A stretch of DNA of 64,000 nucleotides from Anaerolineae bacterium (GTDB lineage Bacteria > Chloroflexota > Anaerolineae > Aggregatilineales > JAFGMM01). The position numbers and the translations under genes were made by a program. A model generated the notes under the pieces. It saw only the letters and a list, made by a program, of their open reading frames with translations. It ran no database searches and had not been told where the DNA came from. Below are positions 20,449 through 28,529 of this stretch, piece after piece. Location: contig JAOSJO010000026.1 in NCBI GenBank assembly GCA_027494055.1, positions 129,094-193,093 on the forward strand, read 5' to 3'. The stretch's first letter is position 1. The number at the start of each line of letters is the position of its first letter.

Positions 20449-21336
20449 TCACACCACGTCCGCGAAATAGTTTTCCATGCGTCGGAAGTAAAGCGCGCCG
20501 GTGACGAGGAGCACGAGCGCAATCGCGTTGGGTACCAGGAGTTCAAGGCTGGGGGCCATGCCCTTGCCCAGCAGCGCCCACCGGAATCCTTCGATCACGC
20601 TCGCCATCGGGTTGAGCAGGTAGAGCGCCTTCCCCGCGTCGCTCACGAGGCTTATGGGATAAATGACCGGCGTCGCGTAGAGCCACACCTGCGCCAGGAA
20701 CGCCACCACGAAGCTCACGTCCCGGAACTGCACGTTCAACGCCGCAAGCCAGAAGCCCACGCCCAGCATGGTCATCAGGGTTGTCAGCATGAACGGCAGG
20801 AGCCACACGACGTTGATGGTCGGCGTCATCCCGTAGACGACCATCATGCCCAACAGGATGATGAAGGACGGGGCGAAGTCCAGCAGCCCCGACAGCCCCG
20901 CCGCGATGGGCAGCACGAGGCGCGGGAAGTAGACTTTGGTCAGGATGTTCGCATGGCTGACCAGGCTCTCCGCGCAGCGGCCCAGACCGGAAGAGAAGAG
21001 ACTCCAGGGCACCAGGGCGGTGTAGCTGAAGATCGGGTAGGGGATGTCGTCCGACGGGACGTTCAGCAGGCCGCCGAAGAACACGCTGAACACCACCATC
21101 GTCACGAACGGCCTGATGATCGCCCACGATGCCCCGAAAACCGTCTGCTTATAGCGGACTTTGGCGTCGCGCCAGATCAGGAAAAACAGCAGTTCCCGGT
21201 AGCGCCAGAGTTCACGGAGATCAAGGTTCGTCCAACCGGATGGGGGGGCAATAACGGTCAGTGGCAGCGGTTCGAGCCTGGCGGCTGAATCACTTTTGGC
21301 AACCGTTTCTTCAGCCTCGGCGGCCCCTTTGAGCAC
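20449..21336 (-). CDS. Polysaccharide ABC exporter permease (Wzm-like, ABC-2 family)
   Basis: 295 residues with six hydrophobic segments: ELLFFLIWRDAKVRYKQTVFGASWAIIRP is the classic amphipathic entry of ABC-2 exporters, followed by TMVVFSVFFGGLL, YPIFSYTALVPWSLFSS and later VFFVVAFLAQVWLYATPVIYP and PMASVIEGFRWALLG. It forms the membrane channel for lipid-linked polysaccharide together with the ATP-binding subunit. The start is a GTG at 21336 with no good ribosome site. It is the first gene of the glycan operon. Confidence 0.9.
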   Translation of the reverse strand: MLKGAAEAEETVAKSDSAARLEPLPLTVIAPPSGWTNLDLRELWRYRELLFFLIWRDAKVRYKQTVFGASWAIIRPFVTMVVFSVFFGGLLNVPSDDIPYPIFSYTALVPWSLFSSGLGRCAESLVSHANILTKVYFPRLVLPIAAGLSGLLDFAPSFIILLGMMVVYGMTPTINVVWLLPFMLTTLMTMLGVGFWLAALNVQFRDVSFVVAFLAQVWLYATPVIYPISLVSDAGKALYLLNPMASVIEGFRWALLGKGMAPSLELLVPNAIALVLLVTGALYFRRMENYFADVV

Positions 21337-21379
21337 AAACGTTGTCCCTACTCAACCATTGACTCGGAAAGCGCGGCGC

Positions 21380-21385
21380 ATTATA
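21380..21385 (-). promoter_or_regulatory. -10 element of the glycan operon promoter
   Basis: A perfect TATAAT on the minus strand, 44 bases before the GTG of the permease. No convincing -35 box; the insertion sequence ends about 100 bases upstream and may have changed the upstream region. Confidence 0.45.
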
Positions 21386-21462
21386 CCGCAGGGGGTACCT
21401 TTTCTCCACTCATCACGCGCCTCGCGCCTGCGGGCAGCGTCCAGGCCGGCGCGTGACAAAAA

Positions 21463-21488
21463 GGCGGGCTACCCTGGAGTAGCCCGCC
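21463..21488. repeat. 26-bp direct repeat, left copy: terminator hairpin with T-tract
   Basis: GGCGGGCTAC, loop CCTGGA, GTAGCCCGCC: a 10-bp perfect stem. On the minus strand it is followed by five T (complement of A 21458-21462), which makes a complete rho-independent terminator. An identical copy lies at 23055-23080, in the same orientation, on the other side of the insertion sequence. Confidence 0.85.
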
Positions 21489-23054
21489 CTGGACTTTGGC
21501 AGTTTGAAGAGGCCGATGAGGGGAGACAGCGGCCTTTGCTGGAGATAGAGGCCGGAGAAAGGGGCAAAACGCCTTAAGCGCGGGCGGAAGCGAAGGCGGC
21601 GTTGCGTAAGGCCAGGAGCAGGGCCTCTTTTTCGCCCCAGTCATCCGTGGTGAGGGGCGCAAAGGGGGCGAAAATCGTGGTCGCCCCACACGGTCGCGCG
21701 GAAAGCGCGCCAGAGGGTGTTGAGCGACCAGCGGCTGGCGCCACGCCACCAGCGCGTGGGCACGGGTGGCGCGGTGGACAAGCCCCAGGTGCGGTAGCCG
21801 GCCAGGAGCAAGAGCGCGTAGACCCAGGCGCTCCACTGGACCGAGGCGACGGCGGCGATGGGGTTCCAGCACTGCTTGTCGCCCAGACCGAAGTTGGCCT
21901 TGAGTTCGCGGTGGCAGACTTCGAGTTCCCAGCGCTGCCAGGCCCAGAAGAGCAAGGTCGCCAGCGGCAAGGGCAGGCCCCAGGCGCCGTTTTCATCCTG
22001 GACGGCGTTGACCAGGAAGGGGAGGGGCGGTGGGTGCGCGCGTTGCGCTTGCCGCGCACCACGATCAGCATGAGCGGGCGCTCCGGTGCACCCTGACGCA
22101 GAAACGGACCTTGCACCTTCACCTGCAGGTGGCGCGCTGTGCCGCGCACCATGAGGGTGAGGGGGCGCCAGCCCTGGCGGTGCTGTCAGAGTTGCTGGGG
22201 GGATAAGGCGCGGGCGCCATATTTGCGCCGCCGTCCGCGCCCGCTTTGGACGCCGGGCAGATGGTACAGGACGCGGTTCCGGGCACTGCGCGCCAGCAAG
22301 ATCACGCCCTCCGGCAGCCGCTGCCACAAGTCCAGCGTGTCGTAGTGGCCGTCGCCCACCATCAGCACCCTCTGGTGCGCCCGCCCGTGACAGGTCAACT
22401 CCTGCCGCACCCAGCCCAGAAACTGCCGCCGCCTCCCATTCTGTGGCCGGCGGGTGCGCCACCGGCCAGGACTTCGCGGTGAAGGCGGGCAGCCAGCGCA
22501 GCGGCAGCGCGCGACTGTAGCCCTGCTCGGCGGGCAGCAGCCAACTGCCGTTGAACCAGCGCTGCGCCGCGTGGATGCCGGTCATGAACGGCGGCGTGCG
22601 TGGGTTCCGCAGCCACCCCGCCCCTTCCAGCGTGCGACTGCTGCGCGGCGTCTGTGTCGCATCGCCGCCCACCACATACACCGCATCCGGCGCCACGTGC
22701 TGCAGGGTCTGCGCAAACAACACCGCGCTGGCCTGTTGCGCGTTGAAGCGCCCTGGCTGAACAGCCGGTACCACGCGCTCCAGTCCTGCTCCGTCAGACC
22801 CAACGCCATCAGCAGTTGCGTGATGGTGTGACGCGAAAACGTGAAGAGCTCGGCGAAGACCAGCGCCACCCCGCGCAGGTAGACCCGCTCTTGCCTGAAG
22901 ACTGCGCGGTGCGCCTCCAACAGGGCAAACAGATTCTTGATCAGTTCAATGTTTTGTGGAATATTGGACATGGGATGGCCTTTGGCTCGCTTCGGTCTTG
23001 CACCCTTAAGCTTGCCCGAAGGTCATCCCTTTTGCCAAAATAGCCAAAGTCCAG
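21489..23054 (-). mobile_element. Insertion sequence, about 1566 bp, with 12-bp perfect terminal inverted repeats
   Basis: The left end CTGGACTTTGGC (21489-21500) and right end GCCAAAGTCCAG (23043-23054) are exact inverted repeats. The interior is filled by a transposase with IS4/IS701-type DDE motifs. Because the flanking 26-bp repeats are palindromic, the inverted repeat can also be drawn 10 bp longer on each side (22 bp), in which case the target duplication would be only the 6-bp loop CCTGGA. The sequence alone cannot decide between these readings. Confidence 0.8.
21574..22971 (-). pseudogene. DDE transposase (IS4/IS701-like), broken frame
   Basis: It begins MSNIPQNIELIKNLFALLE and carries the ordered DDE signals: first Asp in YVVGGDATQTPRSS, second in VLMVGDGHYDTLDLW, and the Glu in the family signature WELEVCHRELKANFGLGDKQ. 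Four frame changes (near 22752, 22435, 22030 and 21680) and an in-frame TGA at 22186-22188 interrupt it. Some changes may be sequence errors like those elsewhere in the window, but the stop codon argues for real inactivation. Full length would be about 465 residues. Confidence 0.75.
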
Positions 23055-23080
23055 GGCGGGCTACCCTGGAGTAGCCCGCC
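23055..23080. repeat. 26-bp direct repeat, right copy: hairpin without T-tract
   Basis: Identical to 21463-21488 including the loop. On the minus strand it lies 57 bases after the stop of the secreted protein gene (23137), but it is followed by the IS end rather than by T residues. The T-tract is now on the far side of the element. Confidence 0.85.
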
Positions 23081-23136
23081 CCATGCGTCGCTGTGAATGC
23101 GGCGCAATAGATGTGGCGCAATAGTGCGGCGCGCGC

Positions 23137-24198
23137 CTAGAACCCGGACATGCCTGACTGCATTTCGTCGGTGATATCGACGAATTCCGCAGGCGCGGTG
23201 AAGGTGAACATCCCGTTGTGGTTCGTGAGTTCGACCGCGAGGCTGAGGCTGATGTCGAGGGGTTCGGCGTCAGGCTCGGCGGTCTCGCCGGTCAGGCCGG
23301 CAAGCATCATCGGGTCCAGCGACATGTCGAAGTCAATCCCGAACCCGTAAAGGTAGCTGTCGTTGATGCCGACGTGCTGCGTCATGGAGAGGGTGGTATT
23401 GGTGAAGAACACGCCGACCATCGCGATAATCATCGGAAGTTGCGCCGTCATCTGCTGCATTTCCTCTTCGCTCATGCCGGCGCCTTCCGCCGCGCCCGCA
23501 GCAGACGCCCCCGCAATGAGGTTGCCGATCACCGCGCCGAGTTGCGTGTCGGCGAACAGACCGGGGAGGTCGAGGTTGGTCGTGAAGACCGCCACGGGAT
23601 TGCCCCCAACCTGCATATCCGCGCCGCGCTCGATGGTGACGTATTTGGTCATCAGGTCGGTGAGCGGGGCGACATCAAGGTCCTCCATGGCGCTCATGTC
23701 ACCCATGCTCGACAGGTCGCCAGACATCAGGTCTTCCAGGTTCAGGCCGCTCTCCTCGGCCATGGCATCCGCCGCCGCCGAGAGCAGGAAGCCTACCCAC
23801 CCGCCGCCTTCAGGGTCGGTCATGTAGAAGTAGCCGTCCGTCATGACGAAGCTGAATGTCCCGGACATGCTCTCGCCCGCCTCGAGGTCGTTGGCGGTGC
23901 CATTGATGTCCATATTCAAGCTGACGGCGGAGAACGGGTCCATAGCGTCGGGGTCGAAGGTGAAGTTGCCGCTGCCGTCCGAGTTGACATCAGCCATGCC
24001 GGACACGGACAGTGCAAAGGTGTACCCCATTGAGAATGCGTTCACGGCTTTCATGGCGGGTTCTGTACTGTAGTACAGCGCGCAATCGGCGGGGGAAAGG
24101 CCATAGCACGGCTGCTCTTCCTGCGCTGACGCGGCAAGAGGCGCCACGAGGGTGGCGATGAGCGCGAGCATCATCACAACACGGATAGTGAGTTTCAT
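23137..24198 (-). CDS. Secreted protein of unknown function
   Basis: 353 residues from the ATG at 24198, with GGAGGAG six bases upstream. A clear signal peptide (VVMMLALIATLVAPLAASAQ) without a lipobox Cys precedes a mature part rich in Met, Asp and small residues. Beta-type segments such as GSGNFTFDPDAMDPFSAVSLNMDI, GTFSFVMTDGYFYMTDPEGGGW and SLAVELTNHNGMFTFTAPAEFVDI remind me of LolA/LppX-like curved sheets that hold lipids, but this is a resemblance only. Two Cys near the N-terminus (CYGLSPADC) could form a disulfide. Its terminator was probably the hairpin now split by the insertion sequence. No operon partner. Confidence 0.7.
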   Translation of the reverse strand: MKLTIRVVMMLALIATLVAPLAASAQEEQPCYGLSPADCALYYSTEPAMKAVNAFSMGYTFALSVSGMADVNSDGSGNFTFDPDAMDPFSAVSLNMDINGTANDLEAGESMSGTFSFVMTDGYFYMTDPEGGGWVGFLLSAAADAMAEESGLNLEDLMSGDLSSMGDMSAMEDLDVAPLTDLMTKYVTIERGADMQVGGNPVAVFTTNLDLPGLFADTQLGAVIGNLIAGASAAGAAEGAGMSEEEMQQMTAQLPMIIAMVGVFFTNTTLSMTQHVGINDSYLYGFGIDFDMSLDPMMLAGLTGETAEPDAEPLDISLSLAVELTNHNGMFTFTAPAEFVDITDEMQSGMSGF

Positions 24199-24559
24199 CA
24201 AATCTCCTCCTATAAGGAAAGACAAAAGGTAACGCGCTCGGACTGGAATACCTGACACTGACAGGTCTCTTGGGCGGCAGCGCCGTGGGCGTGCCTGGCG
24301 TTTGTGGCAGTGGCTTGCTCCTGCTGCCTCCTCCTTTCCGAAATCAGGTGGTTGAACTGCCTCGTTTCTCTTGAAAACTCTGTACGCAGCGCGACCGGAT
24401 TCGTTGCGCGCAACGCTTGAGGTTAACTCTATGAAGTATCATCGAATCAACTCACTTTGTCAAGTCGGGAACCGGTTACTTTTGCGTAAGTCAATAAATT
24501 CGATTAACTTCATGGCGGAAATAGTATCATTCTGGGCGCGCCCCCGGCCAGAAGACGCG
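24199..24559. other. Intergenic region upstream of the secreted protein gene
   Basis: 361 bases without a gene and clearly richer in A/T than its surroundings. It holds the promoter at 24435-24463, a 14-bp perfect palindrome CGTTGCGCGCAACG at 24402-24415 just downstream of the expected start of transcription (an operator or hairpin candidate), and a leader of roughly 230 bases before the ATG at 24198. Confidence 0.6.
24435..24463 (-). promoter_or_regulatory. Sigma-70-type promoter of the secreted protein gene
   Basis: On the minus strand a perfect TTGACA (24463-24458), a 17-base spacer and GATACT (24440-24435). This is the best minus-strand promoter in the window. Confidence 0.65.
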
Positions 24560-26490
24560 CTACTGCGCATTGTACTCCATCTCGGCCAGCGCGCGCGCCG
24601 CCTCGTTGATGGCGACGCGCTGCTTGCGGTAGAAGTCCGACTCGCTCATCGCCAGCCGCCGCGCCACGTCGCGCACCTTGCGCCCCTGGATGTAGCGCAT
24701 CTCCAGGATGTTGTAGAGCGTCCATTCGGCGGCGGTCATGCTCCGCTCGCCTTCGGGCCGGAGGCTTTCCACGGCCTGGAGCAGCACGGTGCGCAGCGCC
24801 TGGGCGGCGTTGACGGCGCTTTGCGCCTGCTCGGCCTGGACCACGCGCAGCGACAGCAGTCTGCTGTCGGTAAGGCGCGGCCCGCCCCAGTAGTGGTTGA
24901 GCGCGTCTTTGACCGCGTTGGCAAATTCGGTGCTTTGCACGAGCTGCGCGGGGGTGGCATATGGCTCCTGACGGTAGCGCGTGACGCCGCGCCACCGGTC
25001 GATCTCCTCCATCTGGGGCATCAGGCCTTCCAGAAAGCCCGCGAGTTCGGCCTGCAGGCGCATGTCGCGCAGCACCCGCGCGCTGCGCTCCGCCCACAGT
25101 TGCAGCGCCTCCCTGTTCTTCGGGCGTCAGCGCCGGCGGCGTGGTCCGCGCGTGCACGCCCATCACGCCGAAGAGCGTCCTGCCATTCGCCTCGCCGTTC
25201 GGCTCGTGCCACAGCGGGATCAACCAGAAGCCCTCCCGCGCGATCATGTTGCCGACATGATCCGCCGGGTGCGCCCCGTTGGCGCCGTTCAGCGTCAGCG
25301 CTTCCACTACGCCGACCAGCGCTTCAGGGGTCACGGCGCTGTCGGGCAGCATCCCGACGGACTGCTCCAGCACCGGCCCGTCGGCGGTCGAGGCCGCGAC
25401 AAACGCCGAGGGGACGCGGAGATAGTCGCACGCCGAGGCGAGGATGCCTTCGAGGAGTTGCTCCAGATCCGAATGGGTCAGGAGGCGTTCGCTCAGCTCG
25501 CGGAGGCGCTCGATCTCCGCTTTGTCGTCCTGGTAGATCAGCCAGTTCTTGAGCACCGGCAGCACCCTGGTGACCGCCCACTCCAGGAAGATGAGGCTGG
25601 CGACCGCCGCCAGCGGCATGGACTCGCGCCCCGGCAGGCCGAGTATCTCGCCGGCGCGCGGCAGGCCCATGATGACGGAGAGCGTCGCCACGCCCACGAA
25701 CGGCCCGCGCAAGAAGAACTCCAGCAGTTCGGCCTTGATCACGCGGTCGGGCACCTCACTGCCGAAGAACGCCAGCGGGTAGGCCATGAAGCTGAGCATG
25801 ACGATGACGGCGACGTTGCTCAGGTTCACCAGGAACCAGAACCAGGGGCCGTCGGCGACGCCGTAGGTGCCGACCGACGTGTAGGGGAAGACGCCCACCA
25901 TCGGCGTCAGAATCGAGATGAGCATGTAGGTCATGCGCCGCCGCGTCCAGAAAGTGAGGCAGCGCTTGCGCGCGCGGTACACGTTGAACACCGACAGCGC
26001 CGACGCGGAGAACGCATAGAACACGAAGACCGGGAACAACGGACCGGCCTTGAGGTGCGGCGCTGGCGTAAGCGTGAGCGTCCGCACCACCTGGTCCGTG
26101 AGGGCGGCGGCGACCATGAACGCTGCCGCCAGCAGGTAGAGGGAGGCGCACGCCAAGCCGTCGCCGCCACCGGGAGACCTGGCCCGTGGTCGCCAGCAGC
26201 GCGTCTGACAGGTGGAACGTGGCGGCCGGCACCAGCGCGATGCCGATCCACTGGAAGCGCAGCCACGCCTCGACCGACGGGCGCGAGGATGGCCCGACAG
26301 AAATGACCACGTCGCCGAGGAAGGTGACGGTCACGGCGGCGAGCACGATGCTCGACGTGCGCGTCACGCGGTTCTGCGACTTGCGCGACAGGCTGTAGAG
26401 CAGCATCGCGCCGGAGATGACGACAATCGCCGCGATCAGGATTTCATTGACGAGTTCGGGTAATTGGACGAGGAAAAGTTCCGACCACAT
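24560..26490 (-). CDS. Membrane-tethered regulator: multi-TM N-terminus, GAF-like domain, C-terminal HTH (two frameshifts)
   Basis: Merged over two extra bases (near 26157 and near 25111 in a CAGGGAGG stretch) it has about 642 residues. The first ~330 contain seven or eight hydrophobic segments of the histidine-kinase 7TM-N type (LVNEILIAAIVVISGAMLLYSL, PVFVFYAFSASALSVFNVYRARK). A GAF-like part follows (LTHSDLEQLLEGILASACDYLRVPSAFVA). No kinase H-box or ATP lid is seen. The end, EWTLYNILEMRYIQGRKVRDVARRLAMSESDFYRKQ, is a helix-turn-helix like sigma region 4. It is therefore a one-piece membrane sensor and DNA-binding protein. I chose the ATG at 26490; a TTG at 26511 is possible. Confidence 0.65.
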
Positions 26491-26626
26491 GATTCCGATT
26501 GACGTACTCAACGTATTGCTGGACTAAACCTGGCGACTCATCTGCGCGCGCCGCGACGGCCATGCAGCGCCTTGCCTGCTATAAACATTACACGGCACCC
26601 CTGGCGACCGCCTCACTGCATACCCG

Positions 26627-27193
26627 CTATACCCGCTGGGCGAAGAAGAGCGCAATATCCTGGTTGGGGTAATACTGGTCGTTGAACCCGCAGAAGGTCA
26701 GGCCGTACTTCTCGCAAAAGCAAATGGCGGGGTAGTTCTTGGTCTGCGTCTCGACGGTCAGGCGGCTGAGGTCGTTCTCGCGCGCCCACTGGCGCGCCGC
26801 CTTGAGCAGCGCCCCGCCGATGCCGCGCCGCCGCCAGCCCTCCTCCACGGCGAGATCGCGCACCCATCCGTTGCCACGCTCGATGTCGGCCTGCATGGTC
26901 AGATAGCCATGCACCCGCCCCGACACCGAAGCAACAAGGAAGCAGCCGCGCTGGTCCCAGGCGCGCTGTAGCGCTTCCGCGTCGCGCGCGTAGACCACGC
27001 GCATCGGGCGGGGCAGCCGCACGGGTCTGAAGGCGACGCCCACCCGGCCCGGCTCTTCCTGAAGCTCCATCTGCCATACCTGGTCCGTCGTATACGTATG
27101 GTCCAGGCGCACGCACGCCTCAAGGTCTGTTTCGATGGCGTCGCGGATGATGAGCGCGGTGCGACCGGCGTTGGTGTTGGTTAAAACGTCCAT
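26627..27193 (-). CDS. GNAT family N-acetyltransferase
   Basis: 188 residues from the ATG at 27193. IIRDAIETDLEACVRLD is the typical GNAT start, VRDLAVEEGWRRRGIGGALLKAARQWA contains the acetyl-CoA loop (RRRGIGG) and LTVETQTKNYPAICFCEKYGLTFCGF the closing motif. The reaction is acetyl transfer from acetyl-CoA to an amine. The substrate is unknown. It is divergent from the small membrane protein gene. Confidence 0.8.
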   Translation of the reverse strand: MDVLTNTNAGRTALIIRDAIETDLEACVRLDHTYTTDQVWQMELQEEPGRVGVAFRPVRLPRPMRVVYARDAEALQRAWDQRGCFLVASVSGRVHGYLTMQADIERGNGWVRDLAVEEGWRRRGIGGALLKAARQWARENDLSRLTVETQTKNYPAICFCEKYGLTFCGFNDQYYPNQDIALFFAQRV

Positions 27194-27278
27194 TCTAGCG
27201 TCCGATGATACCACGAAGCAGGACAGCCGACGAAGGTCTGCGGTCTCCGGTCCCGGCGCGCCGGGCAACGAACCGGTG

Positions 27279-27284
27279 TATAAT
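27279..27284 (+). promoter_or_regulatory. -10 element before the small membrane protein gene
   Basis: TATAAT preceded by TG, 74 bases before the ATG at 27358. No good -35 box. Confidence 0.4.
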
Positions 27285-27357
27285 AGCGCCCGGCTGCTTA
27301 CGTGGCCGGGTCGGCGCGGGCCGTCACCGCGCCGCAGCCGTGAGGGGAACCGAAACC

Positions 27358-27843
27358 ATGACCGAGACCAAACCGCCCCGGCGGCCTCTGGGCCTGTCGC
27401 TGATGCTGGTGATGTGCTTCGCGCTCTACGTGGTCCTGCCCCTGTTGAGCGTGCTCTATCCGTGGGTGCTTGCGCTGGTCTACCGCCCGGCGGGCGGCGA
27501 CTCCGGCGCGGACATCGGCGGGTGGGGGCTGCTGCAGGTCGTCTATAGCCTCGTGTTTGGCGTCGTGCTGGTCCTGGCGTGGTTGGGCCGCCCTGCGCGG
27601 ATACGGTGGGCCGTGGCTGGGCTGGCGCTCATCCAGGCGGCGCTCGTGCTTGGCCGCGGATTCTGGCTGCAGAGCCAGCCGCCGCCGCTGGACTCGATGG
27701 CCGAACTCGAACGCGCCACCCAGCCGCTCCTGATGGTCAGCGCGGCGGCGCTGGGGCTTTTCGTAAGCTGGTACGTCAACCGCGCGCCGGCGGTGGCCTT
27801 CTTCACCGGCGCGCCGATTGATTATGTCGAAGACGCCACATGA
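27358..27843 (+). CDS. Small integral membrane protein of unknown function
   Basis: 161 residues from an ATG with GAGGGGA upstream. Four hydrophobic helices: LGLSLMLVMCFALYVVLPLLSVLYPWVL, GLLQVVYSLVFGVVLVLAWL, IRWAVAGLALIQAALVLGRGF and PLLMVSAAALGLFVSWYV. I do not recognise a family. It sits alone between the divergent GNAT gene and the conserved hypothetical gene. Confidence 0.65.
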   Translation: MTETKPPRRPLGLSLMLVMCFALYVVLPLLSVLYPWVLALVYRPAGGDSGADIGGWGLLQVVYSLVFGVVLVLAWLGRPARIRWAVAGLALIQAALVLGRGFWLQSQPPPLDSMAELERATQPLLMVSAAALGLFVSWYVNRAPAVAFFTGAPIDYVEDAT

Positions 27844-28001
27844 TGCGTGGTCACGTGAAGCGCGGCAGGGCGGTTCTCCCCTCGCTCCGGTGAAAGACGC
27901 CGATTGCTTGACATGGCGGGCAGACAGCAGTATGGTTTGTGCCGTTCCAAGCGCGTGGCGCGGGAGCCGATCTTTTTTGTGTCAGGAGCTAGAGACGGCG
28001 C

Positions 28002-28433
28002 ATGAGCCGCGTATTCAAGGTAGACAATCCAGGCAAGGTACGCAACCAACTGATGCGCACGTGCGCAGAACTCATCCGGCGCCTCAGCCAGAAGGCCGCG
28101 CTTGATGAGGAGGCGAAGGACATGGCGGCGACGCTGGTGTACTGCCTGCGCCAGATCGATGGCGGTGTGGACGAGTCGGCGCGGGCGTGGGAGAAACGTG
28201 ACTACTGGATCAAGGCCGAGCGCTTCCGCGAGCGCTGGTCGTGGGCCGGGCGCATGGCGGGGCCGCTGGAGCGCATCATCCGCAGCGATGCGTGGGACCA
28301 GTTGCCAACGCTGCTGGCGCAGCTCTACCCGCACATCGCCGACATCAAGGTGAACAAGTTCACCCGCTCGTCCAGCTTGTGGGATGGCGCGTATGCGCGC
28401 CTGATGACCGAGCCATCTGCGCCGGCGAGGTAA
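28002..28433 (+). CDS. Conserved-looking hypothetical protein, helical
   Basis: 143 residues, soluble, with GGAG 14 bases before the ATG. The sequence is mostly alpha-helical (MRTCAELIRRLSQKAALDEEAKDMAATLVYCLRQI), ends with DIKVNKFTRSSSLWDGAYARL, and has no Cys cluster or nucleotide motif. Codon use matches its neighbours. It lies 97 bases upstream of ffh but ffh has its own promoter. No function can be assigned. Confidence 0.65.
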   Translation: MSRVFKVDNPGKVRNQLMRTCAELIRRLSQKAALDEEAKDMAATLVYCLRQIDGGVDESARAWEKRDYWIKAERFRERWSWAGRMAGPLERIIRSDAWDQLPTLLAQLYPHIADIKVNKFTRSSSLWDGAYARLMTEPSAPAR

Positions 28434-28470
28434 AAGCGCGCCTCTGTCCTGCGATATACGGACGATGTGA

Positions 28471-28499
28471 TTGACGGAACGCACGCCATCGTCTACAAT
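28471..28499 (+). promoter_or_regulatory. Sigma-70-type promoter of ffh
   Basis: TTGACG at 28471-28476, a 17-base spacer, TACAAT at 28494-28499, 31 bases before the ATG at 28530. Confidence 0.65.
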
Positions 28500-28529
28500 C
28501 ATCCCGTCACGATTTCAGGGGATTCTTTA

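Noticed and set aside
21463..23080. REP/BIME palindromes instead of a terminator duplication
   Set aside because: Only two copies were seen, both exactly at the ends of the element, and one still has its T-run behind a gene.
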